A DNA stretch of 64,000 nt from Shimazuella kribbensis DSM 45090 (lineage in GTDB: Bacteria; Bacillota; Bacilli; Thermoactinomycetales; Thermoactinomycetaceae), in NCBI RefSeq assembly GCF_000428065.1, contig NZ_ATZF01000004.1:44668-108667 (forward strand), written 5' to 3'. A program made the position numbers and the translations under genes. The notes beneath the pieces are model-generated. The model was not told where the DNA came from, searched no databases, and saw nothing but the letters and a program-made list of their open reading frames with translations. Positions 15,540 to 24,144 of the stretch are shown piece by piece (the stretch's first letter is position 1; the number at the start of each line of letters is the position of its first letter).

Positions 15540-16901
15540 TCATGTCTTTTTTAAGGTTCCTGGTAAGCTAACAGTAAATGTTGTTGCTTTCTCTACCTCG
15601 CTCTCTACTTCTATTTCTCCATTGTGTAATTCCACTATCTTTTTGGCGATCGATAATCCTAACCCGTTTCCAGATTTTTTCCGATTCCTTGCTGGGTCTC
15701 CTGTATAAAAACGATCAAAGATGTGTTGTTGAGCTTCCTTTGGAATACCGATACCTGTATTGGTGATACGCACGATTATTTTTTGTTCTTTACTAGTAAG
15801 TTCGATTTGAATATTTCCTTGATCAGGTGTGAACTTGATACTATTGCTGAGGAGATTTAGCCATACTTGGCTGAGTTGGTCTTGATCAGCAATGATATTT
15901 ATTTTTTCTAGCCTGACATCCATCTTGAGTTGCTTTTTTGACCACTGTGGTTCTAAAAAGGCAACAAGCCTACGGAGTTGCTCATCCAATTGGTAAGATT
16001 CTGGGTGAAAGGGATGATGATTGGATTCGAGTGAAGCTAGTTTTAACAAGTTTTCACTTAAACGGGATAGACGTTCTGTTTCTTGCTGGATGATATCAAG
16101 AAATGCATTTCGTTCTTCGAATGAAATGGCTTCATCCTTTAATATTTCCGAGTACCCGCGAATGGAAGTGAGTGGAGATTGGATTTCATGGGACACATTG
16201 GACACAAAGTCTTTGCGCATTTGCTCCAATTCACTTAATTCTTTTGCCATTAAGTTGAAACTGTCTGCTAAGATCCCCAGCTCATCTTTTCGCTTTATTT
16301 CCACATGTATATCAAAGTTACCTTGGGCGAGCTTTTTTGTTGCCGAAGTCATGGCTTGCAGGGGTCTGACTAAATAACGCGATGCAATCAAAATCAAAAT
16401 ACTTCCAATAATAAATGCGATGATAAGGATCGTGTTAATAATCTCATCAAACTTCTCAAATAATGGAATTCCACGAAATGTAAGGAAGAGCGCATAATGA
16501 AGGTCATTGATTTGAAATGGTAAACCTACGATTTGAGGAGATTGATCTTTGTTTTCTTTAAGATAGATCCCACCTTTTACTACATGGGTGATATCTTCTT
16601 TTGTAAAGGGTCTGTCTTCTTTTGGTCTTAAACCAAAATATTTTTCTTTTCCTTTGTTCGTAAATAACCAAAAGTTGTAATGCAGTCGTGAAATGCTTTT
16701 TAAATAAGAATCAATGTTTGAGGAAGGGTTTTGTTGGTATAAAGTGATGATTTCTTTCCCTTGTTGGATTAAAGCTTGTTGAATTTGCGTTTCTACTTCT
16801 TGGCGATAGAGCAAAGTATTAATGAAAAAAGAGAGGATAAGACTGGCAAGCACAATGCCAATAAAGGTGATGACTAGTCGAAAATATAAGGTTCGGATCA
16901 T
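15540..16901 (-). CDS. Sensor histidine kinase
   Basis: A 453-residue membrane kinase with TM1 at about 7-29, an extracytoplasmic sensor region to about 160, TM2 (IINTILIIAFIIGSILILIA), HAMP (KKLAQGNFDIHVEIKRKDELG), HisKA with phospho-acceptor His in VSHEIQSPLTSIRGYS, and a complete ATPase domain (N box LNLLSNSIKFTP, G1 GIGIPKE, G2 GNGLGLSIAKKIVELH). It overlaps the upstream response regulator by four bases (ATGA). The signal is unknown; the nearby RND pump suggests membrane-active compounds (inference). Confidence 0.93.
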   Translation of the reverse strand: MIRTLYFRLVITFIGIVLASLILSFFINTLLYRQEVETQIQQALIQQGKEIITLYQQNPSSNIDSYLKSISRLHYNFWLFTNKGKEKYFGLRPKEDRPFTKEDITHVVKGGIYLKENKDQSPQIVGLPFQINDLHYALFLTFRGIPLFEKFDEIINTILIIAFIIGSILILIASRYLVRPLQAMTSATKKLAQGNFDIHVEIKRKDELGILADSFNLMAKELSELEQMRKDFVSNVSHEIQSPLTSIRGYSEILKDEAISFEERNAFLDIIQQETERLSRLSENLLKLASLESNHHPFHPESYQLDEQLRRLVAFLEPQWSKKQLKMDVRLEKINIIADQDQLSQVWLNLLSNSIKFTPDQGNIQIELTSKEQKIIVRITNTGIGIPKEAQQHIFDRFYTGDPARNRKKSGNGLGLSIAKKIVELHNGEIEVESEVEKATTFTVSLPGTLKKT

Positions 16902-17572
16902 CGTGTCACGTCCAATCGATACCCAAGACCCCGAATAGTAGTGATCTGAAAGGCGCTAGTTTGTTGATCAAATCGTTTTCGCAGGCGCTTAATATGGACA
17001 TCCACTGTCCGTTCTTCGCCTGTAAAATCGACTCCCCAGATTCGTTCTATTAATTGACTTCTTGTGAATATTTGACTGGGGTAGCTTGCCAATTGGAATA
17101 GGAGCTCAAATTCTTTGGGAGGCAGTTCTACTGTTTCGTTGCCTATGCTGACTGTGTAACTGTTTGCATCAATGGTGGTATCGCCAAATTGCACCAGGTT
17201 GCTCGATGTCATGCGGGCACGCCGTAGCAACGCTTTGACGCGTGCAACCAATTCCAATGGGTCAAATGGTTTGCTGATATAATCATCTGCTCCCATCTCC
17301 AGACCTTTGATTCTTTGATTCGTTTCTCGTTTTGCAGTTACCATCAAAATCGGTGTGTCACGATGTCTTCGAATTCCCCGGCAAACTTCCCAACCGTCTT
17401 TTTCCGGTAACATGATATCTAACACAACTAGGTCGATCGCTTGGGAGTTTATGATGGTTAGAGCATGACTCCCATTGTCAGATTCGACTACTACAAATCC
17501 TTCTTTTTTTAAATAAAAAGCAATCATTTTGCGAATATGCAAATCATCTTCTACGATGAGTATATGTACCAT
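16898..17572 (-). CDS. OmpR/PhoB-family response regulator
   Basis: A 224-residue regulator with a receiver domain (acidic pair EDDLH, phospho-Asp in DLVVLDIMLP, conserved Lys in YISKPFDP) and a winged-helix DNA-binding domain (LPPKEFELLFQLASYPSQIF, ERTVDVHIKRLRKRF). It is the first gene of the two-component operon; the GTGAGGAAA ribosome site is seven bases from ATG 17572. Likely targets are its own operon and possibly the RND gene through the repeat at 15424-15440. Confidence 0.94.
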   Translation of the reverse strand: MVHILIVEDDLHIRKMIAFYLKKEGFVVVESDNGSHALTIINSQAIDLVVLDIMLPEKDGWEVCRGIRRHRDTPILMVTAKRETNQRIKGLEMGADDYISKPFDPLELVARVKALLRRARMTSSNLVQFGDTTIDANSYTVSIGNETVELPPKEFELLFQLASYPSQIFTRSQLIERIWGVDFTGEERTVDVHIKRLRKRFDQQTSAFQITTIRGLGYRLDVTR

Positions 17573-17764
17573 TGGTTTTCCTCACGGGTGTTTTTGGGCA
17601 AGATTACCATGTATGTTCCAAGAGATCAAACAGGAAAGACGGTTCTATTCGGCTTCCTTCTTCTCTGTATTTTGTATATTTTTAAGAGGATAGATTCTTT
17701 TATCTATTTTCTACTTATAATTATATAAATATTCATTTTTAATATAGTCAGTTAGTTAAATACG

Positions 17765-17798
17765 AAAAGGAAGTACTCCCAATCGAGCACTTCCTTTT
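17765..17798 (-). terminator. Terminator of the sodC-like gene
   Basis: GGAAGT(G/A) arms around a loop with A and T runs on either side, 15 bases after the stop of the minus-strand sodC-like gene. Confidence 0.7.
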
Positions 17799-17812
17799 TA
17801 TGTGAGTACTAA

Positions 17813-18343
17813 TTATTTTGCAGCTTTTACCACACCACAAGCAATACGACTGCCTGCGCCACCAGTTGGATCTGTTTTTTCGTCATCAGGCTTCTCATGG
17901 ATCACAAAAGCAGTACCGCCTGCTTGAAATAGTGAGTTTTTCTTTCCTGACTCTAATGTAACACCCTCGACTTTTTTGGTCATGGTAAAGGTTCCATTCG
18001 ATTGGACTGTTATATTTCCTAAGTCACCTAAATGATTTCCTTGTGGGTTGAGATGACCATGTTGTTTTCCTGCTGGATTAAAGTGCGGACCTGCGGATTT
18101 AAAATCGGGTGCAGAACATTTCCCTACTTGGTGGATATGGAAGGCATGGAGGCCCGCTGGTAAATTTTGCGCTTGTACCTTTACTTGGACTCCATCTTGA
18201 TTCTCTGTTGTTTTGACTGTTCCAACATTCATCCCCTTCGAATCAATAAGTGTTGCGGTTGCTTCTTGTGAAGCATGCATAGGGGAGCAACCTACAAAAA
18301 CAGAAGATAAAACGAATAAAAATAAAAAAACGTACTTCTGCAA
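17813..18343 (-). CDS. sodC: Cu/Zn superoxide dismutase-like lipoprotein
   Basis: A 176-residue exported protein with a lipoprotein signal ([16 protein letters not shown], lipobox Cys at residue 19). The Cu/Zn SOD fold is clear: copper-site histidines in [11 protein letters not shown], zinc-site residues in [13 protein letters not shown] and the C-terminal pattern [12 protein letters not shown]. Bacillus relatives (YojM type) are called SOD-like and can lack some metal ligands, so activity should not be assumed. Translation starts at a TTG (18343) with AAGGAGG eight bases upstream. It is monocistronic and divergent from spoIIR. Confidence 0.9.
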   Translation of the reverse strand: MQKYVFLFLFVLSSVFVGCSPMHASQEATATLIDSKGMNVGTVKTTENQDGVQVKVQAQNLPAGLHAFHIHQVGKCSAPDFKSAGPHFNPAGKQHGHLNPQGNHLGDLGNITVQSNGTFTMTKKVEGVTLESGKKNSLFQAGGTAFVIHEKPDDEKTDPTGGAGSRIACGVVKAAK

Positions 18344-18455
18344 GCCGATTTCCTCCTTGTTTATGTATTTGTAACAAGTATAACAAAATTTTCCGAATCA
18401 TAACACGACTAAACTTTCGCCCTCTTGTCCATACTGTTAGGGAGGAGGGAAAGAC

Positions 18456-19094
18456 ATGTTGAAAAAGTTGTTTGCACTTATAACATTTTTCTTATCATTC
18501 TGGATGGTATCCAGCCAACATATTGCTGAAACAAGCATTCCTAGTATTCCAAATGAGGCTGTGAGACTTCGTATTCTTGCCAATAGTGATTCTGCCCAAG
18601 ATCAGTGGCTCAAACGTCAAGTTCGTAATGAAATTGTAAACGAAATGAAACTGTGGGTACATAAGCCAAAATCGATTGTAGAAGCACGACAAATGATCCA
18701 AAAACATCTTCCAGCATTTCAACAATTAGCAAAAGAAACCATAAACAAACATGGTTATACCTATCCGGTGAAAGTAGCGTTTGGACAAGTTCCATTTCCA
18801 ACAAAACTATATGGGGATCAAGTATATGCAGCAGGAGATTATGAAGCGCTTTTGGTGACCATCGGTTCTGGTGAAGGAGACAATTGGTGGTGTGTCTTGT
18901 TTCCTCCACTATGTTTTGTTGACATGGGCAAAGGGGAAGCATTCCCGAAAAAAGACAATGGTGCGGTGTTATCTACCGAAATTCGCCCAGAACGGCAAGT
19001 ATATGCGGATTCCGCAAAAGAGAAGAAAGAAACAAAAGCAAATCGTTTGGAAGTACGGTTTTTATTATTGGATAAGCTGAAGAAGGCATTTTAA
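18456..19094 (+). CDS. spoIIR: Stage II sporulation protein R
   Basis: Forespore-made secreted signal that activates the mother-cell protease SpoIIGA to process pro-sigma-E. The 212-residue protein has an N-terminal signal segment (LFALITFFLSFWMVSS), the family motif LRILANSDSAQDQWLKRQVRN and the C-terminal half with NWWCVLFPPLCFVD. The GGAGGAGGG ribosome site precedes ATG 18456. It sits downstream of prfA-prmC as in B. subtilis, but here accessory genes separate them. Confidence 0.95.
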   Translation: MLKKLFALITFFLSFWMVSSQHIAETSIPSIPNEAVRLRILANSDSAQDQWLKRQVRNEIVNEMKLWVHKPKSIVEARQMIQKHLPAFQQLAKETINKHGYTYPVKVAFGQVPFPTKLYGDQVYAAGDYEALLVTIGSGEGDNWWCVLFPPLCFVDMGKGEAFPKKDNGAVLSTEIRPERQVYADSAKEKKETKANRLEVRFLLLDKLKKAF

Positions 19095-19140
19095 CGTGGG
19101 GAGAGCGGAGAAAATTCTCTATTTATCCCATAAATGACGC

Positions 19141-19188
19141 GGCGGCACTGCAGTATCACATGTTTACACATGGATATGCAACGCCGCC
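19141..19188 (-). terminator. Long GC-rich hairpin after the repeat gene
   Basis: GGCGGC and GCCGCC ends enclose interrupted pairing through TATC/GATA and CATG/CATG. Two base pairs next to the ends are G-U type only in minus-strand RNA (A-C on the plus strand), so the hairpin fits the 3' end of the minus-strand gene at 19207-19572. Confidence 0.6.
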
Positions 19189-19206
19189 TATACTGGCACA
19201 GATGTG

Positions 19207-19572
19207 TCAGCGCTTGATACCGAAGGTGATGCTGCGATCGAAGACGCTCACGCCGTCGACCACGCGATCCGGTGCCGGCTGAGCCGCACGCTTGCCCTTT
19301 TCGAAGCCGAACACATCGGATCGGACCTCGCCGGGCTGCTGGCGGTCGTGGGACGGAACCTCACGCGTCTGCGCGGGCTGCTGACGGTCGCAGGACGGAA
19401 CCTCACGCGTCTGCTCGGGCTGCTGACGGTCGCGGGACGGAACCTCACGCGTCTGCACGGGCTGGGCTCGACGGCCCTCGACCGGAGCCGGACGACGGGA
19501 GTCCTTGATCCCGAGGCGCTGGGTGTTGCCCCTGGCATTCTGGAATACAGCGTTGGCACGGGAGAAGTCCAT
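19207..19572 (-). CDS. GC-rich orphan protein with three 14-residue repeats
   Basis: A 121-residue hydrophilic protein starting MDFSRANAVFQNARGN. ATG 19572 is chosen because GAGAGG lies about eight bases upstream and GC-rich composition begins there; a longer frame starts at 19611. The middle holds three near-identical copies of a unit ending REVPS(R/C/H)DRQQP, encoded by the 42-bp tandem repeat at 19336-19461. The ends (DVFGFEKGKRA, VSVFDRSITFGIKR) are more ordered. No transmembrane segment or known domain was recognised. Composition differs sharply from spoIIR, suggesting transfer. Confidence 0.6.
   Translation of the reverse strand: MDFSRANAVFQNARGNTQRLGIKDSRRPAPVEGRRAQPVQTREVPSRDRQQPEQTREVPSCDRQQPAQTREVPSHDRQQPGEVRSDVFGFEKGKRAAQPAPDRVVDGVSVFDRSITFGIKR
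19336..19461. repeat. Three tandem 42-bp repeats
   Basis: Units at 19336-19377, 19378-19419 and 19420-19461 differ at a few positions. The period is a multiple of three, so copy number can change without breaking the reading frame of the minus-strand gene. Confidence 0.9.
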
Positions 19573-19640
19573 CGGTAAAGCCTCTCGTTTGTGGATTACT
19601 TCACTCATCATAACACAACATCGTAAACTCTTGAAGGAAT

Positions 19641-19646
19641 ATTATA
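19641..19646 (-). promoter_or_regulatory. -10-like element upstream of the repeat gene
   Basis: TATAAT on the minus strand about 70 bases before ATG 19572. No convincing -35 hexamer is present. Confidence 0.3.
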
Positions 19647-19764
19647 TGTATTCAATAAATGTATAGATGTTATAAAGTTACAAAAAATAGACCTAAAGTG
19701 ATCCATTCACAATGGGTAAGGAATATTTGGAATATTCCCTTTATGTAGTACAAAGAAATAGGAA

Positions 19765-19881
19765 CGAACTTTGGGTAGGCTTTTAGGGGTGTTTAAGGAA
19801 AGCAAGAACAACACGGATGATGATATTTTGCAATCTGTTCTATTAGGGAACAAAAACCAATTGGAACTTGTATATCATTAA
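19765..19881 (+). pseudogene. Degraded fragment of the GNAT gene found at 21226
   Basis: The stretch around TTTAGGGGT..AGGAAA and ATTTTGCAATCTGTT aligns with 21280-21365 of the intact acetyltransferase gene (TTTAGGGGT..AGGGAAA, ATTTTGCAATCGGTT, then ACCAATTGGAA versus GCCAATCGGAA). The best remaining frame reads DDDILQSVLLGNKNQLEL against DDYFILQSVIDQKPIGML and then stops. Only about 100 bases survive. Confidence 0.6.
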
Positions 19882-19967
19882 CGTCTTATTTTGAAAAATA
19901 AAGTGATTAAAAACTTTGGTGGCCTCATTTACTCTCTTTTTATATTTCTATTGGTATGGTTTTACAT

Positions 19968-20006
19968 GAAAAATGGAGCCTGTTTAACTGTACAGGTCTC
20001 CATTTC
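19968..20006 (-). terminator. Terminator of the membrane protein gene at 20071
   Basis: AAATGGAG(A/C)CCTGT / ACAGG..CTCCATTT arms followed on the minus strand by a short T run. Confidence 0.7.
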
Positions 20007-20070
20007 AATACCGGCAAAATAAAAGTTATTGTATCTACTCCCAGCAAGATAAATGTTCTTTTTGTATTCT

Positions 20071-20937
20071 TTATCTCTTGTTTTTAGTTGGGATTGCTTT
20101 TCTGAAACTCCATAATAAGCATCCAAACCAAACCATAACGGAAATAAGAATGAAAAGCAGATAGATAGAAGGATCATAAATAGATTTACCAACGGCAGTT
20201 TGAGCAAATAACAAAAGGATCAAAACTAGCCATGCGATTCCACTAACATGAACGATTTTTTTAGCTTGATTAGGAGATACACTAGTTTTTTCAAGCATCC
20301 AACCGATAATCGGTAGAGCTTGAAGGCCATGAAATCCAACAAAATGGATGGTCATGATATTTCCTGCATCTCCAACCCATCTTCCTTGCTCCATGCTCAT
20401 CCATAAACCAGATACGATCCCACCTAAAAGGACTGCAAAGCAACTATATTTAACAGAAAGAAGAAGGAATGGATACTTTACTTTCTTTGTTCGGAAGATG
20501 ATCACCGTAAAAATGATAAACAATAATATCAGCATTGCGGCAGACGTAGTAATGAGGTTATTTAGAAAATGGAAAGGGAGCTCTGTTTGGGTGAAGCGGG
20601 CATTTATCCCCCTTAAATTTTGAATCGTCTCGCAAAGATATGCTACCAATGAAGTAATCATCAACGGATACGAAAGTATTTTTTTACGAAAGGGTGTTGA
20701 TAATTCCAGAACGGTCAAAAGAGCTGCTGTACTTAGAGCATAGATACCAATAGCTAGATCAAATGAGATAATATTCGAGAATTTTCCCTCTGGAGGTATA
20801 TTATTACTTCCATACACGATAAATAAAACTCCACATAATAACGCGATTATCATGCCGATCAATCCCGTCCAAACTAATCCTTTTTCTTGATGGTAAATGT
20901 TTTTTGTCGTTTCCTTTAAAGTCGATGCAAGGGACAT
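20071..20937 (-). CDS. Polytopic membrane protein of unknown function
   Basis: A 288-residue protein with about eight hydrophobic segments and a short charged N-terminus. A notable internal sequence is MTIHFVGFHGLQALPIIGW, whose histidines lie within or next to membrane spans and could bind a cofactor or metal (inference). I do not recognise the family. The ATG at 20937 has AGAGGTGA upstream and the gene has its own terminator. It lies between spoIIR and the acetyltransferase gene, interrupting the conserved B. subtilis order. Confidence 0.7.
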   Translation of the reverse strand: MSLASTLKETTKNIYHQEKGLVWTGLIGMIIALLCGVLFIVYGSNNIPPEGKFSNIISFDLAIGIYALSTAALLTVLELSTPFRKKILSYPLMITSLVAYLCETIQNLRGINARFTQTELPFHFLNNLITTSAAMLILLFIIFTVIIFRTKKVKYPFLLLSVKYSCFAVLLGGIVSGLWMSMEQGRWVGDAGNIMTIHFVGFHGLQALPIIGWMLEKTSVSPNQAKKIVHVSGIAWLVLILLLFAQTAVGKSIYDPSIYLLFILISVMVWFGCLLWSFRKAIPTKNKR

Positions 20938-21225
20938 GTTGTTTCACCTCTGGTTTTATTTATATAAAGCATATAAAACTCAGAAAAGAGGAAACAGATA
21001 CAATAGACTGATATTCATTCAGCCTAAAGTCCTATTCTTTTCTACTGCATATGGTGAAATGATTGAATCGTCGCGTTTCTATCAAAGTGAAACAGGTGCT
21101 AGTGAAAGAGTGAAACAAATGATAGTAAATCAATTTTTCTGTTCGATACAAAACTACAAAAATAGGTCTAAATCAGCTTTTCGTTCATAGATTAGTAGCA
21201 AGACTATGGACAAGGGAGTTTTCAA
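20938..21225. other. Intergenic region without clear features
   Basis: Divergent spacer between the membrane protein gene and the GNAT gene. An open frame enters it from 20897 on the plus strand but has no ribosome site and overlaps the minus-strand gene. No terminator or operator was seen. Confidence 0.4.
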
Positions 21226-21651
21226 ATGTTTTTCCTGCGAAAAGCAATAGAAACAGATCGAAATTGGATTAATACTTGTAATTTAGGGGTATCAAGGGAA
21301 AATATTATCAACATGGACGATTATTTTATTTTGCAATCGGTTATAGACCAAAAGCCAATCGGAATGTTAGCGTTAGAGATGTATTCGGATGTCGCTTATT
21401 TACATTCTTTGCGATTTACAAATGGAGCTCCTGCAATTGATAAATTGGGTAAACTGTTTGATTATTTGATGTCATACTGTCACAAACAAGGTACAAAACA
21501 ACTCTATTTAGTAGCACCTTCTACATCTTCATGGATGTTGGAGCTAGGATTTGAAAAGTGTAATGATGTTCCCATAGATTTGCAAAAATCGGCACATTAT
21601 CATCAAGTTTCATCAAATGGTATTTTATTGTCCTATCCACTTCACGCATAG
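21226..21651 (+). CDS. GNAT-like N-acetyltransferase
   Basis: A 141-residue protein with GNAT-like layout: N-terminal FLRKAIETDRNWINTC, a central strand DVAYLHSLRF and a C-terminal SSWMLELGFEKC resembling the motif-B end of GNAT folds. The acetyl-CoA loop is not classical, so the assignment is moderate. It occupies the position of ywlB (acetyltransferase between spoIIR and ywlC) in B. subtilis. AAGGGAG precedes ATG 21226. A degraded copy lies at 19765-19881. Confidence 0.65.
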   Translation: MFFLRKAIETDRNWINTCNLGVSRENIINMDDYFILQSVIDQKPIGMLALEMYSDVAYLHSLRFTNGAPAIDKLGKLFDYLMSYCHKQGTKQLYLVAPSTSSWMLELGFEKCNDVPIDLQKSAHYHQVSSNGILLSYPLHA

Positions 21652-21711
21652 ATTTGCATTTCTGTCTGTATTTCGATACCTTGAAAGTAATAACAAACAA
21701 GGGGTATAAAA

Positions 21712-22752
21712 TTGACAACTGTAATCAAATTTCCGCGCGAAAAAGCATTGGATTTTTATCGTCATCAAATCGAAATAAAAAAAGCCGCCCAGCTCATACA
21801 AACTGGCGGCTTAGTCGCGTTTCCTACAGAGACAGTCTATGGATTGGGTGCGGATGCAACCAATGAATCAGCAGTAAAACAAATTTTTCAAGCAAAAGGT
21901 CGACCTAGTGATAATCCGTTGATTGTACATCTTGCAACAATCGAGCAGATGGATAAATGGATATCGGATATTCCGGATCTTGCCAAGCGATTAATGAAGC
22001 ATTTTTCCCCTGGACCTATCACCTATGTTATGCGACATCAAGGAGGATTTGCTGATAGTGTCACTGCTGGTCTTGATACGGTAGGTATTCGCATTCCAGA
22101 TCATCCTTTGGCACTGGCTCTATTGGAGCTAGCTGATGTGCCAGTTGCAGCTCCTAGCGCTAACCGCTCTGGTCGTCCGAGCCCCACTTCTGCTAGTCAC
22201 GTAGCAGAAGACTTATCTGGGAAAATTGATTTGATTTTAGATGGAGGAATCACTACCGTTGGGGTGGAATCAACCGTAGTGGATGTTACTGAAGGGATTC
22301 CTATCTTGCTTCGTCCAGGAGGAGTTACTTTAGAAGCATTAAAAGCCGTAGTAGGAGAAGTTTCTGTCGATACAAATCAAAAAGAACAGCCTCGCTCTCC
22401 TGGAATGAAGTATCGGCACTATGCCCCAAAAGGGGAGATGTGGTTGGTAGATGGGGATGATATGGTGAAAAAAATCCAATATATTTCCCAGGAAAAGATG
22501 GCAGAAGGATATCAAATTGGTGTCCTTACAACAGAAGAGAATAAAGATAAGTACAAAAGTACCAAAACAGTCATCTGCGGTAATCGATCGCAGCCTGATA
22601 CCGTAGCGCGACAATTATATGACGCATTACGTAAGTTTGATACATTAGGTGTAGATTTAATCTATGCCGAAACCTTTCCGATGACTGATATTTATCTGTC
22701 TGTAATGAACAGATTGTTAAAAGCAGCAGAAGGCAAATATTTTATTAAATAG
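21712..22752 (+). CDS. tsaC: L-threonylcarbamoyladenylate synthase (Sua5/TsaC, YwlC)
   Basis: Makes threonylcarbamoyl-AMP from threonine, bicarbonate and ATP for the t6A37 modification of ANN-decoding tRNAs. The 346-residue protein has the YrdC-like catalytic domain (GGLVAFPTETVYGLGADA, FQAKGRPSDNPLIVH, VPVAAPSANRSGRPSPT) followed by the C-terminal Sua5 domain (linker SPGMKYRHYAPKGE). It starts at TTG 21712 with AAGGGG upstream. It is followed after eight bases by an acetyltransferase gene, probably in one transcript. Confidence 0.95.
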   Translation: MTTVIKFPREKALDFYRHQIEIKKAAQLIQTGGLVAFPTETVYGLGADATNESAVKQIFQAKGRPSDNPLIVHLATIEQMDKWISDIPDLAKRLMKHFSPGPITYVMRHQGGFADSVTAGLDTVGIRIPDHPLALALLELADVPVAAPSANRSGRPSPTSASHVAEDLSGKIDLILDGGITTVGVESTVVDVTEGIPILLRPGGVTLEALKAVVGEVSVDTNQKEQPRSPGMKYRHYAPKGEMWLVDGDDMVKKIQYISQEKMAEGYQIGVLTTEENKDKYKSTKTVICGNRSQPDTVARQLYDALRKFDTLGVDLIYAETFPMTDIYLSVMNRLLKAAEGKYFIK

Positions 22753-22760
22753 GTGACTTC

Positions 22761-23237
22761 ATGATTAGATTATTAGACATTACGAATAGCCAAATAGCAA
22801 CCAAAGTACTGAAAGTCCAGAAACCTGCTTACCAAGTAGAAGCAAAAATTATCGGATTCGATGAGATTCCCCCGTTGAGAGATACAGTTGAATCGCTGCA
22901 AACAAGCAAAGAAAAATTTTATGGATATTATCAAGAAGACAGCATTGTAGGTGTGATTGGATTTCAGCTGTTTGAAAAAGTGCTGGATGTTCATCGCTTG
23001 GTTGTCCATCCTCACTATTTTCGCCAAGGCATTGGTAGACGTTTGCTTCAGTATGTATTAGATGAATATGATGACCAAGTTAGTTGTTTCAAAGTACATA
23101 CAGGTACAAAAAATGATCCTGCTAAAATGCTTTATAAAAGTCTAGGTTTTAAAGAAGTAGAGCAGATATTGGTCAGTCCGACACTATCATTAAGCATGCT
23201 AGAAAGAAAATCGGAAAAACCCCAAAAAAGAACCTAA
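22761..23237 (+). CDS. GNAT family N-acetyltransferase
   Basis: A 158-residue acetyltransferase with a clear acetyl-CoA site: VHRLVVHPHYFRQGIGRRLL (motif A, Q/RxxGxG/A) and LYKSLGFKEVEQI (motif B). The substrate is unknown. AGGTGA precedes ATG 22761, eight bases after tsaC. The coding end runs into the terminator hairpin. Confidence 0.88.
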   Translation: MIRLLDITNSQIATKVLKVQKPAYQVEAKIIGFDEIPPLRDTVESLQTSKEKFYGYYQEDSIVGVIGFQLFEKVLDVHRLVVHPHYFRQGIGRRLLQYVLDEYDDQVSCFKVHTGTKNDPAKMLYKSLGFKEVEQILVSPTLSLSMLERKSEKPQKRT

Positions 23238-23257
23238 TGAAAGGGGTTCTTTTTTTA
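23224..23257 (+). terminator. Terminator after tsaC-GNAT
   Basis: AAAGAACC / GGTTCTTT arms with an eight-T tail, overlapping the last codons of the GNAT gene. Confidence 0.8.
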
Positions 23258-23477
23258 TTATGTTTAATGAAATTCCTTATTGAAATTTTTCTTCAGATCC
23301 TTCTTGTGAGGAGTTTGTTTATATGAGTTTTTTTGTATGATTTTTGTATTTATAGTTTATGTTACAAAAGACACAAAAAAATCAGGTTTATCATAGCTTT
23401 AGATTACTTGATTAGCTTCTATCTTTGTGTGATCCAGCATAACCTTGTCTTATGAACCAAGGACAAGGGGGTTCACC

Positions 23478-24041
23478 ATGGATATCAGTACCTTTGCATG
23501 GGGACAGTTGATCACGCTTAGTATCATAGCAATTGCTCTAGGAATGGATGCATTTTCACTTGGTCTCGGCCTTGGTATGCGTAAACCAACACGCAATCGA
23601 ACGATACTCATCAGTAGTTTCATTGCTGTTTTTCATGTCTTCATGCCCCTGATCGGCATCTGGATAGGTCAATTTCTAAGTATTTATTTTCATCATATTG
23701 CAGTAATTGTAGGTGGTGCATTGCTCTGTTTTCTTGGATTGCAGATGTTTTGGTCTAGCATTCAAAATAGAGAAGATGTATTGCCATTTAGTGATAGAAC
23801 CATTCTAGGTATGGTATTGATTGCATTTAGCGTAAGCTTAGATTCTTTATCAGCGGGACTAAGTATGGGGTTTTTTGCAACAGACCCTCTTCTGACAGTT
23901 GTCCTTTGTGGTGTGGCGGGTGGATTGATGTCTTTGATAGGTTTATATTTTGGGCGTTTAATGGGGAGTTGGATCGGGAAATATGGAGAAGTATTCGGTG
24001 GGATCGTTTTGATTACACTAGGTATTCAATTTATTATGTAG
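23478..24041 (+). CDS. mntP: Manganese efflux pump MntP-like (YwlD)
   Basis: A 187-residue six-helix membrane protein with two related halves, each carrying the family acidic motif: ALGMDAFSLGLGLGM and SVSLDSLSAGLSMGF. MntP exports excess Mn2+. ATG 23478 follows AAGGGGG at a good distance; the longer frame from 23445 has no ribosome site. No yybP-ykoY manganese riboswitch was found upstream, so control may differ from the classical type. It keeps the B. subtilis ywlC-ywlD-ywlE order. Confidence 0.92.
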   Translation: MDISTFAWGQLITLSIIAIALGMDAFSLGLGLGMRKPTRNRTILISSFIAVFHVFMPLIGIWIGQFLSIYFHHIAVIVGGALLCFLGLQMFWSSIQNREDVLPFSDRTILGMVLIAFSVSLDSLSAGLSMGFFATDPLLTVVLCGVAGGLMSLIGLYFGRLMGSWIGKYGEVFGGIVLITLGIQFIM

Positions 24042-24144
24042 GGAATTGGCAAATACTTTCTGTATGTGTTATACATGGAAGGTAGAGGGCTTTTTCATGG
24101 CGTAGAGGTCCACTGAAAAAGAATGTAGAAAGGTGGGAAATGAG

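Noticed and set aside
19336-19461. CRISPR array
   Set aside because: Repeats are contiguous, in frame with a gene and without spacers; no cas genes are present.
19204-19578. Three overlapping frames in the GC-rich repeat, on both strands
   Set aside because: A 42-bp repeat leaves every frame open. The minus-strand frame from 19572 was kept because it has a ribosome site and a downstream hairpin with minus-strand-specific G-U pairs.
23258-23477. yybP-ykoY manganese riboswitch before mntP
   Set aside because: The leader is AT-rich and lacks the conserved GGGGAGUA and GCCUACC-type elements.
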